Positions 26,225 through 35,839 of a DNA stretch of 46,672 bases are shown here, piece after piece. Where the stretch lies: the NCBI GenBank assembly GCA_000695325.1, contig AVPN01000568.1:1-46672 (forward strand), given 5' to 3'. Under the pieces are notes generated by a model. That model was not told where the DNA came from and searched no databases. It saw only the letters and a list, made by a program, of their open reading frames with translations. Within the stretch, counting starts at the first letter, position 1, and every line of letters begins with the position of its first letter. Made by a program: the position numbers and the translations under genes. This DNA is from Pleurobrachia bachei (taxonomy: Eukaryota; Ctenophora; Tentaculata; Cydippida; Pleurobrachiidae).

Positions 26225-28715
26225 ATGTCGTCTATGGAGGAGGAACACCTGATCCCAATGGCAGATCTCGGGTTTGATGACCAGTTAGACCCCCTCCTCT
26301 CCCCCGAGGACCCCCTGATGGAGAAGCTCCAGATCAGGGCGAGGACTCCCTCGATCACCCTAACTGATGTAGAGGATGTGACTGAGGGGTTGTTGAGTGG
26401 GTCACGTGATGAAAGTGAGGATGAGAGTGATGCAGATAGGTTGTTGAAGATACTGCGGAAGGATCAACAGAGATCAACACACAATGGTGTAAGTGAGAGA
26501 ATAATGCAGTGAAACAGTCATCAAATATTATACAGTAGTGTAATCTGATTACCATTATATAGTCAGGCAAATTATATAGTCAGGAAAATTACGTAAAAAT
26601 ATACTGGATCAAGCATACAATATTCAAAATTCTGAAACGTAATTTTGATCATCATCTAGTCATGAAAGAACTTTTACAAAATGCAGCGAACGGCACATAA
26701 TCATAATGTACCAGATCCGATTTTTAAGGGTGCATCATATCGAGCTCTCAACAAAACAAGCTCTCTCTCTCCATGCTAGATCATCTATACCACCATCATC
26801 ATTACACTTGCGATCATCATCACCAAACAAGAGATCACTCAATTCGATCTAGTTCACAGTGTGTTGTTGTCCTGTATGAGTTATGCAGTTGTAGTTTTTG
26901 TCCTGTATGTTATGCAGTGCCAGGATATATCTTGTAGTATGACGACTAGTAGGAGGAGATCTAGGTGGTGTGCACCCTGGTACATTCTACATCTCATTGT
27001 AAATAGTAATACAGCATCCGATTTAGTCTGACCAGCTAGACCCTGTTTCGCGCACAAAAGTAAAGGGGAGGGGGTTAGAACATTTTAACGAGATTTAACG
27101 GGATCATCTTAGCGGGAATGCTTTATTTAATCAGGGTCCGACTGTTGCATTGTACATAACAGTAGTTTGCATTTTGCAAGTTGCACGTATTTTAATTTGA
27201 CAAAAGAGTGATTGAAAAGGGTTAAATGGCTTTGCATAATATAATATATAAATAGAGACTAGAGTTCTTAAGAACTCTATTAAATTCAAAGCCATTTAAC
27301 ATACTCCGAATGTTCAGACAAGTATTTCCAGACAAGTATTTCCAATTGGAAATACTTGTCTGACCACTCGGAGTATGTTTGGAGTCTCAGTGTCAAATAT
27401 ACAGACCAATGCTGGTCTCTAATTCAAGCTCCATCGCATCTTGAAAATAAGATTGTAGTAAGAGTTCGAGGGGCAGTAGGTTTAGTTTATTTTCCACTAT
27501 TTCCAGCAGCTGTTGTTTTTCTAACAAATTTCTTATTTTTCAGAAGTTACAAGAGTTAGCACGTAAAGCAGAAGGTAAGAGAGCGATGATTTCAAGTGCC
27601 ATATTATATTCTTTCTTTTTTGCCCTATTTTTCCTTCTTTTCTATTCAATTTCACACACTCACATAGCACCTCTATATCATAGGTAAATCATGTTCTTCT
27701 AATTTCTTAATTGGAGCATTCTAATTACTAAAGCATTCTTCCGTTTTTTTCTTACCCGGGTCAATAATTTAACCTGTTTGTATTTCAAATAACTAAATCT
27801 GATTGTGCGTCAAGGTAGGTCACTATCTGACCTAGCAATTGACGCACAATAAGTTGTTATACATATTGTAACTAATTACTAACATATGTTTCGCACTTCC
27901 TTTCAACCGAAAGAAAAGTTAAGATGCCCCCCATTGATTTGACCAAATCAGGTGGTCAGCCCCCTCCTCGGTGCGGGGGGGGGGGGACCTTGCCATCTTT
28001 ATCTCAGTGTGACTACTATTTCGGTGTGTTCTTTTTTCATACGCATACAGCGTTATATTATGTGAATCAGTTACTGATGTTATAAAGCCCCACGTACAAG
28101 CAAGTTTCGATCGTTGAAATGTTAATTAATCAGTAGTTTCTGTGATCATAATGATTTAGAATTCTAAATTTCATCTCAAAAGAGTCAACTTGGATTGTCT
28201 GCAGTCCGGCCCTCTCGGAATCTATTTTAATTTGAACAATCCTCACACATATCCGCAGCAGCTCGAGGCATATATTATAGGTCTTCCCGGGTGCATCCTG
28301 GGAAAAATTTCCCCCTCACTTTCCACTGCGATAGATTATAGGCTGTAGATATAGATAGAGATGGAGCAGAGGACGAAACCACTCAAATGTAGATCCCATT
28401 CGAGAGAAATATCTGGTGCCTTTCTGTGCAGTACTTATCTATATCAGGCTGATATCTTATAGAATCTTATCAACCTGGAACCGGGCCATCAATCAAGTGT
28501 GGCAATTATTGGTGATTCTCTTCTCTGGAAGAGTTTTTGTACAGCTCGAAGCCCCGCCTCTCTCAATTGTTCCAATTCATTTCCCACTCTCCCCCAATCT
28601 GTTAGGTCTGGTGATCACTGCTGCACTGTATACAATTTTACTGATCACATATCTATGGGTTGTGTTGAGATTGAGAGACTGCAGTCAGACCCGGTCTTGT
28701 GCGCTAGTATATTGA
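26225..28715 (+). CDS. Small acidic tail-anchored membrane protein (about 134 aa), unrecognised family
   Basis: Exon 1 26225-26488 (88 codons, ATG in caccATG context), donor GGT|gtaagt; exon 2 27544-27574 (KLQELARKAE), donor G|gtaaga; exon 3 28606-28715 after a long pyrimidine tract, stop TGA. Phases 0 and 1 match at both junctions. The protein opens MSSMEEEHLIPMADLG, has PLL/Ser-Glu-rich acidic cytosolic sequence (ESEDESDADRLL), a short basic helix, then one hydrophobic span (LVITAALYTILLITYLWVV) and a short tail with two cysteines (CSQTRSCALVY). One near-C-terminal helix without a signal peptide suggests a tail-anchored or type II protein, with its acidic domain in the cytosol. The PLL and LL motifs with acidic neighbours resemble endosomal sorting signals; this is inference. 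The CCAAT/E-box module lies immediately 5' (26137-26215). Confidence 0.6.
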
Positions 28716-28959
28716 AATTCGCTGTTCTAGCTAGATGAGCAACATGACGTGTTTGGAAGTGTTTTTAAGATGGCTATTCAAGTATCTTCCTTATGTTTTA
28801 ATCTCCGTCTCTGACCCTCTCTCTCTCTCCTTGCCCTTCTTGTTAATCCATTGTCTCCTGTTTCCTCCTCCCCTCCAGCTTGTAGTGCTGATTTGATGGC
28901 CTCCTCCTCCTCGATGAGGGTATTCCAGGCGTCTGTCCTTTAGGAGAAACAGAGGGGAG

Positions 28960-29100
28960 AGGGTGAGAGGAATATATAGAGAGGGAAGGAGAGGGGAGGG
29001 AGAGAGTGAGAGAGATTAGAGAGAGGGAGGGAGAGTTATAGGAGAGAGAGAGACTAGAGACTAGAGAGTTTCACATATTATGCGTATAATATGTGAAAGG
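28960..29100. repeat. GA-rich simple repeat and short palindrome
   Basis: GAGAGG-type repeat from 28946 to 29065, followed by an inverted repeat tttcacatattatgcgtata / atatgtgaaa at 29069-29098. Confidence 0.6.
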
Positions 29101-29339
29101 TTGTATGTTTTACATGTCATATCGATATTGGTGGTCGAAAAAAGAGACAACCTGCTTTCGATTCGATCCCTACACCTCGAAATATATAGTTTCGACTTGT
29201 CATGCTGGTACTGTGTATAGCTTGGTGACGTGATTTCCCCAGCCCTCACCATAATAATTTGTATCGCTTGCCCAATGCCCATTATTGACAATTCAAATCC
29301 GAACCACGTGGTACCAACTTAACCGTGTGCAGATCAGAT

Positions 29340-29523
29340 ATGTCACGGCACCAGCAGCATTTCCAAACACTCCGAACCCCATCACGGAACGGATCTGTAG
29401 TGTCACCAGAAGGGGGTGTTCACCGGACAGATGTGGGGAGGAGGAGGTTGGGAAACAGGCAGTGTCATCTCCTGGCAAGATTAGATAGTAGCGGAGTTCT
29501 GACGAAACAACGGAGATATGGAG
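29340..29523 (+). CDS. Probable 5' coding exon of an unrecognised gene, basic Ser/Arg-rich
   Basis: ATG at 29340 lies eight bases after a tgcag acceptor and opens 61 codons (MSRHQQHFQTLRTPSRNG... ending LTKQRRYGG) to a G|gtgagt donor, phase 1. Composition (Ser, Arg, Gln, several SP/TP) suggests a disordered cytosolic N-terminus. It may be the start of the gene continued at 30788-33111, but the next exon found enters in phase 0, so at least one exon is missing from that join. Confidence 0.45.
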
Positions 29524-30787
29524 GTGAGTGAAATTATTTTCCTAGAGCTGTGAATTAGAGACTCCGGAGCTGGTTAAATATATTATCGATCGTTTGGCAC
29601 TAGCACAACACTTCGAAATTTTGTCTGCCATTCCAGCTGTTTAGTTGTTTTTTAACTTGCTTAGCAAGCCACCGCCCCTCCCCGCTGTCGGTACCTTCGG
29701 TTTGTTCAAACCAGTTTATAGTTTGAAATTTTTTGTACATGATCTCCAATACTGCTCTCAAGTTTAAAGTTTGTTTTGCAATTGGTACAAAGTGTTTCAT
29801 AGCCACACTACGTGTGACCAATCACCACGCGGTGTAAAGATGTTCCAGAATAAGCCTACATGTAGCGTGTGCATCCCGTTGACAGATGTTCCCCCTTTTT
29901 AGTTAGTTTGTTGCAAGTTTGGCCTTAACGGATCCAAATCCAATAATACACCGCCTTTTTTATGTTCATGTTTGTCAGTCTTTTACCACCCATTCGAGGG
30001 CCGTTCATACTTCAAATCACCTACCTTAGTGTCGGCTAAATTCTTAACTGGACATATCTTCTCGGCTTCACCCAGGTATTAACAAGACAGTATCACTGAC
30101 TGTTTCAGACAGCTTAAAAGCGTGTGCTATCGCGTTGACAGATACATGTTCCCTTTTTTATGTTATTGCTTGCAGCGCAAATTGGGCCTTTATAGAGCCT
30201 TTTATCATGCTGGTATGTTATAGTATTGAGTATTATGCCCATATTAATTTGATGTTTACTATTCAACAAATATCTTCAGATCATAATAAGGGGGCCATGA
30301 GATATTTACTATAGGATTGATCGAGCTGATGTTAGTGGCCCAAAGCCCCATGGTTATAGTAGCCAGTATGTGATATTGATAGGGACTAAAATAGAGAGAG
30401 GTGGGGGAGATACGTGGTCTATCTTGAACAAGTTGGCTAGTGTCCAAGTTTCACCAGCAGGAAAACCAAGGAAACCAAAAAATTACATCTGTAAAATCAG
30501 TTTGCAATATATAATTCCCATTTGATGATGTAACGTACAGTGTAACTGTAACTGTAACAACAAACCGTGACAACTGCAAACTTATTATTAGTTTAGTGAT
30601 TTGCACTTATATCTGAGGAAACATATCGACTGCACTTTTATTAGTAGTGCGGCGTGTTTAGGTGGGGCTGACATAATGGCATTAGAATAGACCTTCATAT
30701 AATACTTCCCTGCAGCAGCTTTTTAATAGCTTAAACACCCCTTGGACTCTTGATTTCACTGTTGATTTCACTGATTAAACTTTGTAG
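29524..30787. other. Non-coding interval with a diverged repeat
   Basis: The words agcgtgtgc...cgttgacagat...gttccc...tt recur at about 29858-29925 and 30118-30190, a diverged direct repeat. A stop-free stretch from 30077 to 30297 after cacccag is phase-compatible with the upstream exon but overlaps this repeat, so I do not call it an exon. Confidence 0.35.
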
Positions 30788-30922
30788 TATGATGACGTCT
30801 TTAGGAGCTGCATCTACCACTACGCACAGACCCCCTATAACGTCTTTATGATCACTTCATTATTCCCTCCCCGGCTTCTCCCCCTCAAAATAATCAAGGA
30901 GGCACTATTTGATAGCCTACTT
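30788..30922 (+). CDS. Probable internal exon ending in a palindrome, unrecognised gene
   Basis: After tttgtag the frame reads YDDVFRSCIYHYAQTPYNV, then FMITSLFPPRLLPLKII and KEALFDSLL, strongly protein-like. The only nearby donor is ctactt|gtactt, which lies in the loop of an inverted duplication (30894-30951). The exon's 3' end may therefore have been remodelled by that duplication. The family is not recognised. Confidence 0.45.
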
Positions 30923-30951
30923 GTACTTGTAGGCTATCAAATAATGCCTTC
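30894..30951. repeat. Short inverted duplication (palindrome) at an exon end
   Basis: Arms of about 25 bp (aaggaggcactatttgatag plus cctac / gtagg plus ctatcaaataatgcctt) match with two mismatches around a 7-base centre. The left arm is in coding frame. Confidence 0.75.
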
Positions 30952-32176
30952 TTGTCACTCTCTGTATTATTATCTAGTCCATCTTTAATGGTCTATCAAA
31001 ATATCAATTGCTTGTTAACCGAATATTACTTTAGGGGAAGTGTACCATGCTATGAAGCAAAGTGGGAGGGAGAGAGAAGTAACTAGGAGACTGCATCAAT
31101 ACAAATAGATATTAGTATATTAAGAACTGAAAGGATATGTTGATACTATAAAAGAAGTCTGTAATTCAACAGCGATGTTCTATTAAACTATACATGAGAG
31201 CTTCAATATGGCCAGTGTATCATGTGACTCCAACTGTATTCACTTTAATTGGCCTTGGAGTACGGACCATATATGTACTATACAATAGCTCTCGAGTCTT
31301 TTTTACAGTTGCTTTAGTGGGTGAACTTCGTTGTCACATTCTTCATGTTTTAGCGGGTTTAGTAGCACTAACCACTTGAAAACTGAACGATCGACAGTGT
31401 GCACACATGAGATACGCACATTTTTCTTGGGAAACGAAACATTTGAATGAAAAGTATGAACATTTCAACTTTCAAGTGAACTTGGTGTGCTGAACCGCAT
31501 TCAAAGTGGCTTGAAATAGTAGGTTTCCCGCTGCATACATAGTATTACCGGTTTCAAGTAGGGCCGTGGGAACCACTTGTGGTGGGCATGGAAAATTGAT
31601 TTTATAGAACCTCGATGCCATGAAGTCATCCATTTTGGCAAAAATGACGGGTAGGTAATCTTAAACAACACAGTCTGTGAACAAGTGTTGACTCATCCTT
31701 CTGGCTGGACAAGGTAATATAATGGTATTTTATTGCATTGTTCTTTGTCTGTGACATGTTTTCTAAAAGACTAATTTCCCGTATAATACTCTTTGAAATA
31801 AAGGTATGTGGTAGGTCAGGGTAACTTCCTAATTGTGTCTTTAATTTTCAGCCATTGTTTGCTAAATCTTGCTATGATATCTACTCGACAACTTGTGATA
31901 TCTCGAATGCTATTGGCCGACACTGTGGCATACCAAACGCTATTGGCCGACAATGTCAAAAATATTTGAGCAAGATTTACCAATTGTTGCAAATCTATTG
32001 AGCCTGGATAGTGTATATTGTTCCATCCCGAAAAGTCAGGGATTGTATATGATACAGCTGTCGGGTAAATTTAATTTACATAATCCACGCACGTGTCGTC
32101 AGTATACTTGTGATTGTTCAGTAACCTTCCTTTAATTCCTGATGGATCTTGTCTACATGTTATCTCTCACATAAAG

Positions 32177-35034
32177 GGGCCGGGATCATCCAATGAATAA
32201 AATGACCTATCCAGAGTCTGTGCTACTAAGTGCCCTTCCCTTCCATACTCTAAACTGGGGCGATAATGAGAAAGAGGACAAACAAGCAGGTAAATAAGAG
32301 TCATACGCTTGTCTTTGTAAATCCTTGTCTTTTGAGGTTCAAATTAATATGACTTGCGAATGAGGAGCGTAACAAACACTTTTTTTCTAGAAACCATTAA
32401 ATTGACTTCAGAATTACTCCCAGTACCCTTAATTACCACGTGCACAGTTATTGACAAAGGGCGTTTGTTAGCCAGTGATGATAGCTTCGCGTCTACAGCG
32501 GCTACTAAATGTCTTGTGTTGACCCAAGAACAAACTTCATGCCCAGTTTATACCAGTATATCGTATCGCTATTATATTATCTTGCTTTCGATTCAAAGTA
32601 TCTTCACGAGGGGACTACTCGACTGTTTCATCAATAAGTTCTAGCAATCAGGTGAAGCGACGACATTTCATGTAGACTCATCAGAGTATGTGTGGTAGTT
32701 TGGACAAGCTTAATCGAAGCGTCTATTCTATTGACCGAGAGACAGCAGCTAGCACTAGGGAGTGTCGACAAGCTAACAAATGCCTGATTTGGTCGCAGCT
32801 CACATACGTAGCTTGTACAGGGCAATTAATGGATAAGAAAAATTTTCACTCAAATTTAATCGTTTCCTTATTTTACTGGCTTCCCCCGTACAACAGTTGA
32901 AGCATCAGTACATCTCGATTACTTTTGTTTTGTCAACCCTCCATTATTACAAAAGTGGACAACATGAGTCTGAAGATCCTGCTGCTGAAACTACTGAACA
33001 ATAGAGCGGTCACCAAATACGCTCTCCGAGAGAAAACTGCAGCGGAGTTTGAAATCCCTTGTGGTGTTAACCTTAACCGACACCGTCCGTCGGTGTGGAG
33101 TATTGAAGGAGGTACGTACATGGTGTGTGGGGAAGCACGTCTGGGGCGTGGGCGGGGATGGGAACCCCTCCTGGAGGAGGTTCGTAATACTCTATTGTTT
33201 AGGATTATATTGGAGGGGTGTGAGTACTTCAGAAAATACTTTTATTTTCGCAATTCGCGTTTTTTTCGGGATTGAAAACCGTGAAAAATTCTCACCGTGA
33301 AACATGTAAAAAATCACGAATCCGTGAAAATTGTCGACCGCCGAAATATCAACGTTTACAGTCGAGTATTGTGCAACTTTTCAAGTATCGGGGTATATAG
33401 GGTAAGTTGATACTCTAAGGCTCAAAGATCAATATAGCGACTTGGTTTATGATACAAACATATTATTCAGTATCACATTCCCTGATCTACTCCCTGTAAT
33501 TTCAGTTTGCCCTTGTTTCTTGGTTACCCCTGACAACAGGGTGCCATGGAAACTAACTGCTTCCGAAAGCGGAACAATAATGCCTAGGAAACTGTAAAAA
33601 GAAAGTATGAACAACACTTCAACTTCACAAACATATCCCCAGGTAAAATTCTAACCAATTCTACATTTATACACATGAAAATGGAGCTCAGACAAATGCC
33701 AATCCGATGCAACAAACGGGAAGTGTGTAACTTATTTCGTTTCGACGCTATAGCCCAAATAAAAGTGCTTATTTTTGCATTGAAAACACCCTCTAAAAAC
33801 CATACTTTTGGGAGTTTTCTCTAATTTCGCCCAAAGGCGGCTAAGTTAGAGCATTTTAGTGACGTTAGTGCTTAACTTTTGTTCGTATTACGTTTTTAGA
33901 CTGATTTCCTGATTTTTAGGGCTTTTAGAGGGGGTTTTCAACGCAAAAATAAGCACTTGTATTTGGGCTATAGCGTCGAAACGAAATAAGTTACACACTT
34001 CCCGTTTGTTGCATCGTATTGGCATTTGTCTGAGCTTCATTTTCATGTGTATAAATGTAGAATTGGTTAGAATTTTACCTGGGGATATGTTTGTGAAGTT
34101 GGGTGTTTTGGAAATAACCACTACACCGTTTTTCGGCTTTAGCTCCTCAACGCCTTGATAAAATTGAATCCCGTAAAAACCAGGTTGTTCCGCTTGAAAA
34201 GACGCAAATTTTGGTGTATAATGAATCTTATTTTGGTTTACATCTACGGCCACAGCAGCCAAATACGTATTTGCAGAGTGGCCATCTTTGATGGGCCACA
34301 GTAAATAGAGCTTTTGACCAAATCACACAAACCCGGGACCAACTTGTAGCAAATTGATTGTATTTTATTAGTCTAGAAGCACAAGATCATATCTTGTAAG
34401 GAAATATTTTTAAAGTCTCTAGAAAGTGTAAAAAGTCGAAAATCGCTAAAAAAGACAGTTTTTGCCGTTTTCCAAAAAAGGCCAAAATAGAATCATTTTA
34501 ATTTTATGTTTTTCGGATTCCTCGGTCAAAAATACGTAACCTAGGTGCGGCCGTCAAAAAAGTATATCTAGTCGAGGTTACACCTCCTTCAGGCCCACCG
34601 TGTGGAGGGGTGTGAGTACTTCAGAAAATACTTTTATTTTCGCAATTCGCGTTTTTTTCGGGATTGAAAACCGTGAAAAATTCTCACCGTGAAACATGTA
34701 AAAAATCACGAATCCGTGAAAATTGTCGACCGCCGAAATATCAACGTTTACAGTCGAGTATTGTGCAACTTTTCAAGTATCGGGGTATATAGGGTAAGTT
34801 GATACTCTAAGGCTCAAAGATCAATATAGCGACTTGGTTTATGATACAAACATATTATTCAGTATCACATTCCCTGATCTACTCCCTGTAATTTCAGTTT
34901 GCCCTTGTTTCTTGGTTACCCCTGACAACAGGGTGCCATGGAAACTAACTGCTTCCGAAAGCGGAACAATAATAATACTTGTCACTCCGACTATATTATT
35001 ATACCTAGCCTCCACAGTTTATTACCATTGTTGA
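32177..35034 (+). CDS. Unrecognised membrane-anchored protein, partial, with two alternative last exons
   Basis: Exon 32177-32289 (GRDHPMNKMTYPESVLLSAL, then PFHTLNWGDNEKEDKQA) joins in phase 1 to 32956-33111 (VDNMSLKILLLKLLNNRAVT... ending WSIEG), which leaves in phase 1. Two phase-compatible terminal exons follow, both after ctgtaatttcag. The one at 34898-35034 reads VCPCFLVTPDNRVPWKLTAS, then a hydrophobic end (GTIIILVTPTILLYLASTVY, YHC, stop), giving a C-terminal membrane anchor. The one at 33506-33597 has the same start but runs into inserted sequence and stops after GTIMPRKL, giving no anchor. The upstream exon at 30788 probably belongs to this gene but the phase does not match directly. 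I cannot assign a family. Confidence 0.45.
33624..34092. repeat. Large inverted repeat, arms about 180 bp, in the 1-kb insert
   Basis: 33635-33795 is the near-perfect reverse complement of about 33930-34090, with about 130 bp between the arms. The right arm lies in the minus-strand ORF described separately, so the left arm is a partial inverted copy of that ORF. Confidence 0.75.
33888..34261 (-). other. Open frame of about 124 codons inside the insert, unknown
   Basis: Minus-strand stop-free frame (VAVDVNQNKIHYTPKFASF... to ...NQEISLKT) with normal, non-repetitive composition. Its first listed codon is TTG (LAAVAVDV) and the first in-frame ATG is far inside, so it may be an exon or a gene fragment carried by the insert. 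No family recognised. Confidence 0.3.
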
Positions 35035-35176
35035 AGTGGAACACACCCTTTAAAACGAGCCCAACAATAGAGCTCCCAAAGATGTTTTACCAGCCATCAG
35101 CACCTTGTTGAGTAAGGGGTGGGAGAGAGCACCAAGAAACAACAACAAAGTCCTTCCTTTATCTATACCCAGCTAG

Positions 35177-35409
35177 GTACTTGTGAGTTGCGTCAAAAGA
35201 TTGTCACGTGCAGACTGGACTGGGCCAACAATGGAGGTGGAGCTGTCCCTCCCTCCCTCGACCTTCCAGACTCCAAAAAGTTCTTGATCCAACACCCTGT
35301 TGAAGGGCTAACAATGGGGGAAATATTTTATTTCCCATCTTTCTTTTCTTCACTTGTTTGTGTGGGTCAAGAGCTAAAGTTATACCATCTGTACGGGTTG
35401 TTTTTTTAA
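35177..35409 (+). CDS. Possible coding exon, unrecognised
   Basis: After agctag a frame reads TCELRQKIVTCRLDWANNGG, then GAVPPSLDLPDSKKFLIQHP and VEGLTMGE, and stays open to a stop at 35407. The first two-thirds looks like protein and the rest degenerates into Phe/Leu-rich sequence. Its phase would also fit the exon ending 33111, so it could be another alternative 3' exon, or belong to a separate gene. Confidence 0.3.
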
Positions 35410-35430
35410 TTATGTAAACAGGGATACATA

Positions 35431-35562
35431 CAATAATATAGTGTTTATTTTGGACTGTAAGTTCGACTCGTAGATTTATTTCAGGAATGATAATATTATT
35501 ATCATTCCTGAAATAAATCTACGAGTCGAACTTACAGTCCAAAATAAACACTATATCATTGT
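35431..35562. repeat. Long near-perfect palindrome, arms about 63 bp
   Basis: The left arm (atagtgtttattttggactg... to ...caggaatgataat) is mirrored by the right arm (attatcattcctg... to ...aataaacactat) around a three-base centre near 35495. No exon is interrupted. Such a palindrome would extrude as a cruciform or hairpin. Confidence 0.85.
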
Positions 35563-35839
35563 ATCCGAATTATGCGACTCAAAAACAGCCGATTGGTCAA
35601 CTCATTGATTCAGTTAAACAGGGATCTTCACACAGAAGTGATTGGCTTGAGTTGATCCCCAATTAGCCCCGGTTTGTTATTATTGCTTGATCTGATACCC
35701 ATCAAACAAACAGGGCGTCAATGGCCACATGCCCTAATTGACAGCTCCACAGCTTCCACCTCTTGCAAACTTGATTGATCTTCACTTCTTGCAAACCTAT
35801 CTTCAGTTCTTGTTCTTTGCTCTTGTTAATTTGTTCAAC

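Larger units (their letters stand above)
24030..27985 (+). repeat. About 1.8-kb direct duplication across the N gap
   Basis: 24050-25848 and 26137-27985 are colinear, with scattered substitutions and small indels. Copy 1 ends at the gap and copy 2 continues into the 3' exon. Whether this is a true tandem duplication or two haplotypes scaffolded in series cannot be told from the sequence. Confidence 0.85.
33211..34972 (+). repeat. 371-bp direct repeats flanking a 1,020-bp insert
   Basis: 33211-33581 and 34602-34972 appear identical. The repeats include the acceptor and first part of a terminal coding exon, so the duplicated sequence is partly genic. They do not begin TG and end CA in the LTR manner, and no target-site duplication or primer-binding site is evident. 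A local duplication accompanying an insertion fits better than an LTR element. Confidence 0.7.

Noticed and set aside
28499-28738. 79-codon ORF overlapping the last exon of the tail-anchored gene
   Set aside because: Other frame of the same DNA; the phase-matched frame gives a clean membrane helix after a strong acceptor.
33211-34972. LTR retrotransposon
   Set aside because: The direct repeats contain a coding exon start, lack TG...CA ends, and enclose no reverse transcriptase, primer-binding site or polypurine tract.
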